A stretch of 64,000 nt of DNA, taken from NCBI GenBank assembly GCA_016748015.1, contig JAAOMT010000299.1, positions 285,018 through 349,017 of the forward strand, given 5' to 3'. This stretch comes from Geosiphon pyriformis. Taxonomy: Eukaryota; Glomeromycota; Glomeromycetes; Archaeosporales; Geosiphonaceae. The notes under the pieces were generated by a model. That model did not search any database. It was not told the DNA's origin and saw nothing but the letters and a program-made list of their open reading frames with translations. This document shows, piece by piece, positions 1 through 11,677 of this stretch; within the stretch, counting starts at the first letter, position 1, and every line of letters begins with the position of its first letter. The translations under genes were made by a program, and so were the position numbers.

Positions 1-3000
1 GACATTCCTAATGAATTGTAAAAACATGGTAGTAATGAAGTTTTGGGGTGGCTTTTAATGTTGTTGAATGCATGTTTGACTGTTAATAGTGTTTTTATGT
101 TATAAAAGAAAGCATAAGTTTTGATGATTTCTAAGCCTTATAATTAAAATAGAGTTCTTACAAACACTTGGCCCATAGTTTTAATTAAGACTGCCAGAAA
201 AATTCTTTCTAAAGTTCTGTCTAATTGTATTTTATTTGTATGTAGCAAGTTTAGTGTTCTCTGTGATAATAACTTTTTGGTGTTGAAGAGTACATCTACA
301 CAATCTCCTGTATTTGCTGTTGGGTTAGTAATTAAGGATGCTTTCAAGAAGGATAGAAAACTTTGGTTGGTCTTGCAAGATATACACAAAGCATATAATT
401 CTGTTAAATGATATTACTTAAAAACTAGCATGCAGCATATTAGGATGTGTAACAGATTTATAAGGTTTTTTGGCAGTATACATGAGAATAAAATTAACAG
501 AGTAATAACTGATTTCAGTTTATCAGATGACTATAGAGTAGCATAATAGTTTGGATTAAGATGAAGTCTTTTTGTCTCTTCTTTGGAGAATCTTCTATAA
601 TCCACTTTTGTGTAAGATTAAAAGACATAAGCAATTGTGTGAGTACTGAATCAATACTAAGTTTGTTTCAAAAATGGCCAGAATTAAGAGTAGTGGTGGA
701 ATAACTTCTTATTTTGTAGCTGGTGTTACAGATAATTATTTGAGGTCTCAAATCAAATAACAAACTCATAACTTGGTGCTCAATGTTTTGTTTGATATCA
801 GTTGTTAGAAGGGTTATGAATCTAAAGGTTTTGTTAATCTGAAAGTTTGATTGTAGAGTTTTTTATATAATAGACAAAAATTCAATAGTTGTTTCTATAG
901 CTTCCCAGAATTGTAATTTTGTCAAATTTCTTTCTCAGCATGGTGGCCAGTAATCTTCCTGGTAAGCTATCCTCAAATTTATAAGTGTTTTACTCTTGTT
1001 TTACAGGTTTTTTACCAGTCCCTATGATGTCTATAACTCAGTGCTTAATTCTTAATTAATTAGTAAATTCAAAGAAATAACAAAAAGAAAAGTAAAACAA
1101 AAAAATAAAGAAATAAACAGAAGCAATTACAAGTTAGTAACTCGTCAATAGCCATGATCAAGAGCTATTGTTCTAGTATAGTTAAGTATCAATTACTATT
1201 AACATGAAGTGTTGATAGTGGAAAGTGAATTGAGATATTTGAATAATTATTTATTTGTGATGTGGAAGGTTGCTTAGATCAAATCTAAACTGAGAGGTCT
1301 GTCTTTTCTACTTTTAATACTACCACTATATATACATAATTGAGATTTCTCAATTCCTCAATTCTTTATACCAGAAATTCTGGAATTCCTGAAATCCTGC
1401 AATTTTTTTAAGAAAAATCCTGAAATTTTGAAATCCTGTGATTTCTTGTACAAGAATCTTGAAATTTCTGAAATTCTGCAATTTTACTATGAAGAATTCT
1501 GGAATTCCACATTTACTACAGCTACTTCTAATTGGTTAAGTTATATGCTAATATATTTTTTATATTTTATGAGTAATACTGGCACATTTGTTGATAACAC
1601 AATTTGGGTCAGAAACTGTCAGGCTGCCACTCAATATGCTTTAAACATTGCCAGTGAGTTTTTTAATATCAATAATATTTCCATCAACAATGAAAAAATG
1701 ATGGCTATTCCCATTAATTAGGGAGTTAGGATTGCTTCTTTGAATATTAGTGGTCAGCTGATTTCAATTGCCAAAAAAGATAAAACACATTATTATTTGG
1801 GAATTTTTTTGTCTATTAAAAGATTATTCAAGCCAAGTGTTTTTAGGGCTTATTCTAATGTTTGGTTCTTTGTTAATGTTGTTTTTAAGAAGACTGTTAT
1901 TAATAAACAGTTCTTGTATTTAATGTTAGCTGTTTTGCAGTCTATAGTTAGCTACTAAACTTAGTTCAGTTTTGTTTCAGCTAATATGTGTTGCAAATAG
2001 AATACCATAGTTAGGAAGAGGCTCAAGCTTAAAGCATGCCTGCTCCATGATTTTTTTAATACTACTTTATATCATCCTTCTTTGTATAACTTAAAATCTT
2101 TTGAACAAGTGCAATCTGAAAAAAAAGTGGCTTTTTTGGTGCTCTTTTCTAATGTCTTGAGCATTCTTGGGTGGTTATTTAATCATAGATTCTTAGATTT
2201 GCAAGTTTTAAAATAGGCTCCTTTGGATCCTTTGCAATTTTCTGTTAAATTATGTGTTAATCCAGTGAACAATTTTTTGGCTGAAATAGTAAAAATTTTT
2301 TTGGGCAGTAAGCTTTCTTTAGCAAACAATTTTTTTTAATGCTTTTCATGGTTCTAATTGTTTTCTAATATTATTGATCTTTGGGAAGGCTTTGTACTTT
2401 GATTCTGTTCATTCTTTGAAACATTTTGGGATTGCTTTTGGCAATTGGCTTATTAATAAAAAGGGCAGTATATTGGATTGGAAGACTTTTTGTTATTGGA
2501 AAAAACTGGATCCATAAGACCCTGTTTCTCATTGGTTTGAAGTTGCATCTAAGTATTTGCTAAATCAAGTTTTATCTTCATTTGGCTGTGTTAACTTTGC
2601 TCAATCATGTGGTTTGAATGTTTTGAAGTCTGGCAAACTGTCTGCTATAAGAAATGGTTTGCATAAAGTTTGGTCTGGTTCTTTTGATATGTATACAGAT
2701 GGTTCATTGAAGAGTGTTGGCTCTGCTGATGTCACTAGTGGTACAGTTGCATACTTTCCAGTTTTGGATATGAGTATTAGTGTTGCCATTGATGATTTTT
2801 TGTCTTTTACTATGGCTAAGTTGCAAGTTGTTGCTTTGTTCTTGGAATGTGTTCCATTTTCTAGTACAGTAATATTGTATCTCAACAGCCAAACTGCTAT
2901 CAATACATGTATATCAGAATTGTTGTTTGCTATGCCTAATTTTTGTAACCAGTATTAAATTAAAAGATGGCATATTTTCAATTTAAGAATTGGGTCAAGA

Positions 3001-4080
3001 TTAAGAGCTATTCTGGAGTTACTGGTAATATAAAGACTGATTTTGCAGCTGGAATGGCTGCACAGTCTTCTTTTTTATTATTGGCTGGTGTGTAGAAGCA
3101 TTTTTTGGTGGCTGATAACACAGCTGTGTCTGGCAGTATCTGTTATTTTGTTAGAGATATATTTTGGTCTATTAATTGTGCTTATTGAAAAGCTGGTTCT
3201 GGTTGTGGTGTGGTTCCAGATATGTTGGTCAAGTATGTGGACTGAATTTTTACTGCAAAGATATGGCACTCCAATTCTCATATGCTCACTAAATTTACTA
3301 GCTAGAAGTCTTCCAACTTGTGTATGTATTTGATAAAAGCCATGCACAGGCAACTTCTAGTGATGGTCAAAAAAAAGTTGTATGATAAAAGTTATTCTAG
3401 TGTGCTATATTTGTTGTGTAATAAAGTGGAGTTTTTAGATCATGTATTCACTTGTGCTCAGAATGTTGTTGTTCATAATGAAATTTTGGTTAAAGCTTCT
3501 GTATAATAGACTGCTTTGGTTGGTATTCATAATTTGTTTTCTTCTGCTGTTTTGCAGATTATCTCTTAATGTTTCTTAGACACTGGTTTATATACTATTA
3601 TGTGTAAAAGATTTGTGTTGAAATAATGATGTAATGAAACTTTTGGTATTTTTAAGAATAGAAAGAAGACTGCTGTTAGGGTTGTTGAATATATGAAATT
3701 TGTTGTGGAATTGTATTGTGCTAAGACATGGTTGATAAGATCTAAGCATAGAGTGAAAATAAAGAAAATTGGTTTGGCTTGTAATGATGATGTAGTTTCT
3801 GGGCTGTTTTATAGTATGTTATTGAAGTTATCTGATGAAGTGGTCAGGTTGCTTGATATTATTGAGTCTTTTGCTATTAGCTTTGATTATCACAAGCCAT
3901 GTCATTTTTTTTCTGGTTTAGATGGTAATATATAAGTTAATATAAGTGTATAGTATTGCCTTGTCTAACCTAAGTGGCTAGTCATATGTAGTAAATACAT
4001 AAGTTGTGTTTAGTTTGGGTCACTTAGTTTGGTCTTAGCAGTTGGATTTTACTCTTTAAATACATAATAAATAAAAAAAT
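1..4080 (+). pseudogene. LINE-A: decayed ORF2 of a non-LTR retrotransposon
   Basis: The relic starts inside the reverse transcriptase region (cut by the window edge) and runs to a short A-rich tail near 4050-4080. From base 1, frame 1 reads DIPNEL*KH, which matches LINE-B and LINE-C. The RT active-site segment near 1581 reads FVDN instead of FVDD. An RNase H domain lies at about 2650-2960: its first Asp is kept (YTDGS), while the Glu has become Lys and the later Asp has become Asn. A C-terminal zinc-finger-like segment lies near 3410-3470, and the conserved C-terminus ends at about 3933. There are many stops and several frame changes. A solo LTR at 724-1578 splits it. It cannot be functional. 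The family assignment is sure; exact ends are not. Confidence 0.88.
724..1578 (-). mobile_element. Solo LTR, gypsy family 1, inserted in LINE-A
   Basis: Read on the minus strand this is a complete LTR of the G1 family, with TGTTAC at one end and a decayed GTAACA at the other (GTAATA on the plus strand). Four-base duplications CTGG flank it at 720-723 and 1579-1582. The LINE-A reading frame resumes correctly after it. No internal element sequence remains, so it is the product of recombination between two LTRs. The tandem motif array typical of the family is visible around 1350-1510. Confidence 0.9.
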
Positions 4081-4842
4081 TAATGAATAGTAAGAAAAAA
4101 CAGAATTGTAGAGTGATAAAAGAAATCAAAGGAAATTTAACTTTAAAAAATAAATTGAATAAGTATGAGTTCAATATGTGAAATTAGTCTCATAAAATAT
4201 CTTAGTCACTATATTTTTCAAAAAATAACTAAAGAATCTAAAGGTAAAGAAATAGTTCATACTATTAACAAATAATTATACATTAGTATAATTTTATGCC
4301 TTATGTTAGCATTCTTAAAATTCAATATCAGGTATTAGATGTACTTTTTAGTCACAATAATTTTCAAATACTACAATTACATGTTTCAAAAAAAGATAGG
4401 AAATAACTAACAAATAATCTTTTATCTTAAGATGTTTAAATACTTGAAGATAGAAAAAGAGAAATTAGCAATAAGAGAAGGATTAAGATAAAAATTGTTA
4501 TTTTATTTATTTAATTTCCTTAATTTCTGACATGTCATTTTACAGCTAAGAAATTTATTGCTTATATAGCTATCAAAAGTAGTTAATAATTAGGTCAACA
4601 ACTAGGTCAATGATCAGGTCAATAATCAAGTTATTGATCAGGTTAATAATTAAGTTAATAATCAGATTAATAGTCAAGTTATTGATTAGATCAATGATCA
4701 CTATCTAAAAATAGAGTAGCTAATTATATGACATTAGTGGCTAATACATGTAATAATTAATAAAAAGTATGGATTTTAACCATAACACTATTTTAATTAT
4801 TGATAATTATTTTGTATTAATATATACTATTTTATATTATTG
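4081..4842. other. A+T-rich spacer between LINE-A and LINE-B
   Basis: This interval lies between the tail of LINE-A and the poly(A) tract of LINE-B. I recognise no coding domain. Short open stretches exist on the plus strand (for example from 4164), but they match nothing I know. The one ordered feature is the 12-bp minisatellite at 4585-4700. Confidence 0.6.
4585..4700 (+). repeat. 12-bp minisatellite, about 9.7 units
   Basis: Ten successive units (the last partial) follow the pattern AATRATCAGGTY with substitutions but no length change, so the 12-bp period is exact. In one plus-strand frame the units read as tetrapeptides of the type V-N-N-Q, V-N-D-Q and V-I-D-Q, with Gln codons turned into TAG or TAA in several units. 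That suggests a decayed coding repeat. A plain noncoding minisatellite is the alternative. Confidence 0.85.
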
Positions 4843-4984
4843 TTTTTTTTTTTTTTTTTATTACAGTTTAATGAGTACAGCCTAATCATTACCTAGTATA
4901 CAGAGTCAAAACTATGGACTCCAGCTAAATGTGATTCATGCATTTACTACATGTGACTAGTTATTTGGACTAATCAAAGCAACA
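4843..4984 (-). other. LINE-B 3' UTR and poly(A) tail
   Basis: On the minus strand the ORF2 stop is followed by about 125 bases of 3' UTR and a run of 17 A (plus-strand T run 4843-4859). The UTR shares a segment around GTATACTAGGTAATG with the 3' UTR of LINE-C, which suggests a common signal for the element's own reverse transcriptase. The poly(A) tract marks the 3' end of the insertion. Confidence 0.85.
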
Positions 4985-7900
4985 CTACACACTTATATGA
5001 ACAGAAACTGCATCAGTCAAACCAGAGAAAAACAACCAAGACTTACAGAAGCCAAAACTCACTCCAAAAGAATCATCAATACCAATTAACCTAACTACGT
5101 CATCTGACAAATCTTGCACTAAGCCACTATTTACTAGTGATAACACCCCTAAATCTCCCACCAGATTGTCCTTTTCCATGTTAGCCCTAAACTTGGACCT
5201 GAATCCCCACAACTCAAAACAATAACATGCACTCACATTACACACAAAGTCAACCAAAACCTGGACAGCCTCTTTGCAATTAACAAAAATCTGCACAGCT
5301 TTTTTATATCACCCTGCCAGCACAAAGTCTTTACAGAGAAAAACATACAAGCTGACATCAGACACACACAAGAGAAGAGATTCTGAGATCATGGAAGGAG
5401 CTGAAAGATGAAAACCAGCCAGAAACCTCCAAGTTAACACACACTCAAACAGAATTTTCTTATGGGAGATGGATTCCTTATTACAAGTAAACACATAATT
5501 GGAGAACTTAACTTCTTTACAATATAAACACAAAACACCAGGGTATTTACTGTCATAAAGCCTCTTCCTAATCATAACAGGCAGCCTGCTATATACTGCT
5601 TTCATGAAATAGGAGCACAAACCAGCTAAATGTCTACTTATAGAACCTGAAAGTATACCTGAATCCAGATGCCAAATGGTTATGGTTCTAACCCAGTCAA
5701 TGTCACAAATCGAAAAACCACCCAGAATCTTAGAACCAATACCAACTTCCCAATGCAATTGGTTCACAGATCTAAAAATGTCCCAAACAAAGTGTCAAAT
5801 ATTACCAGAAATTGGCATATCATTGGCCATTAAATAGCATTCATGCACATTAGTCAGCAGAAATAGAGAGGAATGAACAGAAGTACACACCAATGCATCC
5901 ACACAAACATTCCCTAGTACACCAGAGTGTCCTTTGACCTTTAATCAGCTTACAGAAATGTCTTTTTGAACAATTAAATTAGCAATATGCCTTCTTTCCA
6001 TCCAGCAACAATCATAAAAGTCAGGACCACTCAATCTCAAATCTGAAACACACACATCCAAAACAGCTTGGCTGTCCAAGCACACCTCTACTGAACAAGA
6101 AAAAGACACACACTCCAGCACCAAAGCAATGGCCTGCAACTCAGCCATCATAGAAGACAATAGACCTACAATTCTAACCCCAATGCCCAATCCAATCTTA
6201 GGAAAAAATGCTGCAGCACCTCCAGCCACATCAGCAGAACCAAATCCTTTTAAAGAACTGTTCATAAAAACAGAAAAAAAACCAGACCAAACCTCAAGCA
6301 GACCATTTTTAACAACAGAAAACTGATCCAAAAGTAAAACATTATTAACATCCACCAAAAAATCACTAACAGGTAGTGTTAGCAGAAGAATTTTATCATG
6401 CAAAAATCTTGACACCAATATAAACCAAGAAAGTACAAGTCCCCTGAGATCCAGTCTCTTCCAACGCTGGAATGTCTGTCAATTCAGGACTCTACCTCAT
6501 TTGTCTAAAAGTCTATCACAGAAAGCCACACCAAATTTTTTCAAAGAACTAACCTGATCATAGTACAAAGAAGACCTCAAGACACCAGAAACAGGATAAT
6601 TGTCAGGACTAAAAAAAGCACTAGGCAAATTGTTTGTCCTAAAAATCTTATTAATCAAAAAAATGCATACTATTTCAGCCAGAAAGTTGTTAGAAAGACC
6701 AACATGCAGCCTAATAGGAAATTGCAGGGGATTAAGAAGAGCCCAACCCAAAATCTGCAAATTCAGAAAATGGTGCTCAAAAAGCTGACCAACAATCCTA
6801 AGGGAATTAGAAAAACTCATGACAAAAGCAGACTTCCCTTCAGCTTGAACCTGTTTGAACATCTTTAGACCATAAAGTGAAGGATAATAGAGCCCCTCAT
6901 TTGGGAAATCTTGAGACAAACCAGCTTTTGACTTGAAGTCTTTCTTAATCAACCCATCTTAGTGTTGACAAACAGCAGAGAACACAAAACTAAATTGAAT
7001 ATAATAACTAACAATGGGCTAAAGAACAGCCAATACTAAATACATGAATTGTTTATCTGAAATAGCTTTATGCAATACCATATTAGAAAAAAACTTGATA
7101 TCAAACTGGGCTTTAGCCAAGCTGGGCTTGGATAAACCATCAGTTGACAAAAATATGCCCAAGTATCTATGAAGCACATCATGATTAGTGATTAAGATAG
7201 GCAATCCACTGATTTTGAGAACAGCATTTTGAACCCTCTGGTTGATGAAAATGCCCACCATTTTGTCATTATTAATTGAAATATCATTTATTGCAAAGAA
7301 CTCACTGGCAATGTCCAATATAAATTGTGTGGCAGCCTAACTACTCCCAACCCAGATAGTATCATCGACAAAAGCATCAGCCACAAAGAAAGAAGACAAT
7401 CCACCCAGATTGTTTACTCTGCCTGATTTGGCCACAAACTTGGTATCAATCCAATAGCCATATATGTTCTCTTGTCTTTTAATTTTACATAGCAAAGGAT
7501 CATAAAAGATCCACCAAAGGAGAGGAGAGAACACTTCACCCTGATCAAGACCATCCAATACTTGGTAACCATCCGAAAGGCCAAAATCTGTCATAACATG
7601 GTTCAATTTGTCATTGTGAATCCCACCAAAAAACTTAATAAACCTGCTACACATTTTGATGTGCTGCAAACTAGCCTCCAAATAGTGCCAGCCAACCGAA
7701 TCATATGCTTTGTGCATATCCTGCAAAACCAACCAAATTTCTCTGCCTTTCTCTAAAGCATCTTCCACAACTGAGTCAACAGCAAAAATGGAAGACTGTG
7801 TAGAGATACCACAAAAAACAGAAAAATTATTCCCATGCAACACTCCAAACTTACTGCAAGCAAAAGAAATTTGATCCAAGAAGATTTTAAAAAGAATTTT

Positions 7901-9676
7901 GCAAGCAGTCTCTAGTAGAGCAATAGGGCGAGTGTTCGTCAAGATACCATCCCAATTGTAAGACTTAGGTATCATAGAGACCCATGTTTTTCTCCACAAA
8001 GCTGGAACTTTGTCCACTCTTAGGCACAAATTCAGGAGGTCTAATAAATTTCTAAAAATGTCTTTACCACAGTGTTTTCATAATTCATTAGGAATACCAC
8101 TAAGGCCAGCTGTCTTTCTGTCTGGCAAATATTTGACAACCTGAGAAAGTTCATCAAAACTAATAACATCCATAACACCAGAGAAAGCATTATTATCCAC
8201 ATATTGCAAAGGAGCATACTGACAAGTCCAAGGAATAGAGAGAGATGTAAATGCTGACCACTTTCTGGTCCACCCTTCTATTAACACATTAACTTTGAAT
8301 TTGATTTCACTAGGATCTAAGACAAGTTCATTGTCTATTACTAAATAGTCAAAGACCACCTTGCGAAAAAATTTATCCAAAATACTCCTAATCATACCAC
8401 CTTTGTTTGTGCAAAAATTCTTTATCCTTTTATCAATAGCATGTCTAATTGCAGCAGATTCAGCAGCTTTAGTCTTGTGCATCTTGGAACAATGGTAACT
8501 TTTTCTAAATCTGAACAGACAAATGAAAATTTTCACACTGCTGGCACCACTACTTAACATGTTTTGAACTGCAAAAGCCCTATTTTCATCAACAATCAAC
8601 CAAGCATTGAGAAGAGAACTAGATTTAGAAGCATCACCAGACTGAAGAGACTTCATGACTTTAGCAACCAGCAGTTTCAGCTTAAAAAATTTAGAAGATT
8701 GTTTATTGGAATAACATTTGACCTCACAAAACCAATGTTTAAAAAATATCTCATCAGCTGAATCAACCAACACATTCACCAACAAAAACCACATAAAATC
8801 AAAATTCCTGCCAGTACTAGCGACCAAAAAGTCCTTAGCCACAGCAGAAAATCTGACTAAAGAACACTCTTTAAAACGAGCCCATTTGGGGCTATTTGCA
8901 TCTGCAATCTTGAACTTCCATCGATCTTTATTAGCTTGCTTGCACAAACTATTTAACTGAACATCTAAAAGTCCTCTCAGACCAACAGATACCATTACAG
9001 CCTTGTAATTGGTGTTAAAGTAATCAGATACAGAAGTAACAATCTGACCAGCAACTGCTAAAGACAGACTGTCACTAACAAAAATGTAATCAATTGTTTT
9101 TTCAATGCCTCTTAAATTGTTCCATGTAGGAACTTTAACCAATGGATGAGCACCAAATGAGTTGACTAAACCCAAATCCAAACAAAACCTAAAACTTACA
9201 CTCTTCTTAGAATCATCCTCATTGAAATCACCACCTAAGACCACAAAAGTGCTGGAGTTTAAAGCTCTTGTAATAAAAAAATTGACTTCCAAAGCCTGGC
9301 CAAATCTAGTTCTAGAAGATGTACCAGTGTACAAACCTAAAACTGTGACTGAAAGTTTATCTTTGAATAGAAGATGTACTGAAATAATCCAACCAGGAAT
9401 TTTCTTAACTCTAGAAACATGGTGGGCCAAAGAATTGTTCATAATAATGGCCACCCCAATACCAAAAAACTCTTTGTTCAAACCAGATGAAAAAATTCTA
9501 ATACCATCAAATTTGTTCATAATTCAAGATCTACAACCAGACTTTAATTTAGTTTCAGTAACAATTGAGATCATATTCCCAGATTCCACATGCCAATGCA
9601 CAATATTCTCTTGCTTTGCAGGATTGTTTATGCCTCTGATGTTACATGTTGCAATTCTCCAGACTAGTTCACTCAT
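4985..9676 (-). pseudogene. LINE-B ORF2: endonuclease, reverse transcriptase, RNase H
   Basis: About 1,560 codons in one unbroken frame with roughly ten in-frame stops and no frameshift that I can see. An APE-type endonuclease lies at about 9676-8950 (IVTETK, GGDFNED, TIDYIFVS; the usual SDH-type His reads Tyr in NTNYKAV). The reverse transcriptase spans about 8150-6500, with FVDD at about 7355. RNase H lies at about 6340-5900; its first Asp has become Asn (FMNSS), while Glu (MAELQ) and the later Asp (LDSQ) remain. A C-x2-C-x7-H-x3-C finger lies near 5500. Several stops face Trp, Gln or Arg in LINE-C, as expected from C-to-T or G-to-A change. The ORF2 start overlaps the ORF1 stop. Confidence 0.92.
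9673..9676 (-). promoter_or_regulatory. ORF1 stop / ORF2 start overlap (ATGA), LINE-B
   Basis: On the minus strand the last codons of ORF1 read TCT CAA TGA, and the ATG of ORF2 uses the last A of CAA and the TG of the stop. LINE-C has the same arrangement and the same preceding bases. This is the layout expected for translation of ORF2 by termination and re-initiation, as known for the TAATG overlap in the SART1 LINE. Use here is inference. Confidence 0.75.
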
Positions 9677-11517
9677 TGAGAAAGAAGGAGAGCTGAAGAA
9701 CCCGCATCAGAACACAGATGATCTAACCTTTCCAAGACTAAACTGATCAAGACCTCAAAAGCCACCATTTTTGATTCCAATCCACTCATCTTGAAGGTCA
9801 GAACCTTAGAAAAACTCAAGCTAGAATCATGGACCATGTTATTCACAGCTGGGAAAAGAGAAGTGGAAGTCATTGTCATATCATTCAAAACCATATCCAC
9901 ATCCAAATGCAACACCAAAGAGATGAAAGTGGCTGGAAGAAGAACACTAGAAAGGGTTGCCACAGATTTCAGTTCCATACTACTTAACTTTTTCAATATA
10001 CCAGACACTTGATCCATTAAGAGCTCCAAGGAGTGTTCCAAAGTGGCCAAATGAGCATTCAAAAAGAGAGTGTTGGTTGAAGTAAGAGGAGAATTACTGT
10101 CTGAATCTGAGGCACCAGAGAGAGAAAAATTAGAACTGGAATGAAAACCACCAGAAGAACCAGCAAGTGTGACCATTTGGGCCCAATATTTGTCATCAAA
10201 GGCAGCAGGGCAAAATATTGGAACACTTTTCTTTTTGTACAACTTCACCAACTGAAGACAATGTTCATCAAACACAACTTTTTTAAATGTTCTTAAAGGC
10301 TTAGGTGGGGACGCAACAAATGCATCACATTTCAGAGCAGAATGACTAAGCTTTCTGCATTTTTTACACCAAACTAGATCCATTCTCGTCCAAGAAAGTC
10401 TAATACTGCCAAGAATCAGCTCTGTATGAAAAGCAGATTTCAGATTATCATTAAATTCAAAACCGACTACAGCACAACGAATCCTATTACCAGTTTTCAG
10501 AGATCTGTTGATGATGCAAGTTTTCCCACCAGCCCCATCCAGAAGAGTCCTAAGATTATGTGCTGTTGTTCCTACTGGCAAAGTAAACAAAAGCACTTTG
10601 AACTGATCCCTTGATGCCCAAGTCTCATGATCTCCCACCATTTTGACTATGTGCACAAAATTCTTACCAATCAAGAATGACCACTTAGAGGCTAATGAGT
10701 TAGCTTGGCTCAATTCAGCAAATTCCACCACAGCTTTTTGCCACATTCCAATTAGTTGAATTTTGATTGACTTAATTTCCCCAAACTCAGATACTGTAGC
10801 AACAATCATATCCTTAGAAGTATTTATAAGAATTTCTTTGATTACCACAGCCCAATTTGACCTCATTCCTTGTCTCTTAAAATCACTGTTTATGTCGATC
10901 ACATTTTTTCTAGCCAATGATGCAGCCACTTTTATGCTTTCTTTTGAAGTAAACATTAATCAGATGATTTCTTCAAATTTTGAAAGAGTAGTGGTCCTCT
11001 CAAAACCATTGACTGGTGAAAAAATTTTCTTAATTAACTGAGTTTTTGCCATTGCAGATTTCTCTTCCACAGCCAAGAGATTAATATCTAAAGCAAATGA
11101 CCTCTTAACTGACACTTCTACAGAAGTTTTAATAATCTTTGGATCAATTCACTTTTTTTTCAGAGAAATAGGCAAGTGAGGAGAAAGCACAATTTCATCA
11201 TCATCCATAATGAAATCAGGAGAGCCAAGTGGAGAGCCAAACATTGTACCAGTATTAACACGTTTTGCCTTGGGAGTGGTTGCAGCTAAACCCAGAAGAG
11301 ACTTTCTATTCACATCTGTTATGCCAACATCCTCATCATTACCAGACAGACTATCCACATCAGAGTACACACTATTACCAGGCCCAGATTTACTCAAAGA
11401 CATATTCTTTTCATCACCAGAGTATTTAACATTGCCAAGAACCACCTTCTTTTTTTGAGCAAAAGAACTACCAACAGGACCATGGAAAGTACCTTTGGGC
11501 ACCCTTTTTTTTGACAT
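9673..11517 (-). pseudogene. LINE-B ORF1: nucleic-acid-binding protein with CCHC knuckle
   Basis: About 614 codons from an ATG (MSKKRVPKG) in one frame, with two in-frame stops near 11150 and 10960. One lies where LINE-C has Arg (IIRSS), fitting CGA to TGA. The N-terminus is basic and low in complexity. A middle segment (about 10850-10450) resembles the RRM-like fold region of Jockey-type ORF1 proteins. A C-x2-C-x4-H-x4-C zinc knuckle follows at about 10327-10370. The C-terminal part may form a coiled coil. The protein would coat element RNA. The start is supported by LINE-D, where the aligned position is also ATG. Confidence 0.85.
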
Positions 11518-11677
11518 ATCACTGTCTGAAGCAGTCTTTAAATTTTTTTTTTTTTATTTCATTTAACAAGTGAAGTTCAAACACTACCTAGTACAATACA
11601 TCATTAAATAATCTAAACTAGGCATAAATCATGCCTTTTCTACATGTGACCAGCCACTCAAATCAGTCAGAACAACA
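11518..11677 (-). other. LINE-B / LINE-C junction and LINE-C 3' UTR
   Basis: The T run at 11543-11555 is the poly(A) tail of LINE-C, and 11556-11677 is its 3' UTR. Only about 25 bases separate this tail from the ATG of LINE-B ORF1, whereas LINE-D has a long leader upstream of the same ATG. LINE-B is therefore 5' truncated just upstream of ORF1 and sits head to tail behind LINE-C. Confidence 0.75.

Noticed and set aside
4164-4500. Possible small gene in the spacer (open frame from ATG at 4164)
   Set aside because: Only about 37 codons, no similarity recognised, within very A+T-rich DNA.
4585-4700. CRISPR-like array
   Set aside because: Units are 12 bases with no spacers, and the other arrays are contiguous tandem repeats inside LTRs.
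9162-9746. Plus-strand open frame of 194 codons
   Set aside because: It lies antisense to LINE-B ORF2, whose domains are clear; no recognisable protein. The same applies to other plus-strand frames across 6100-15600.
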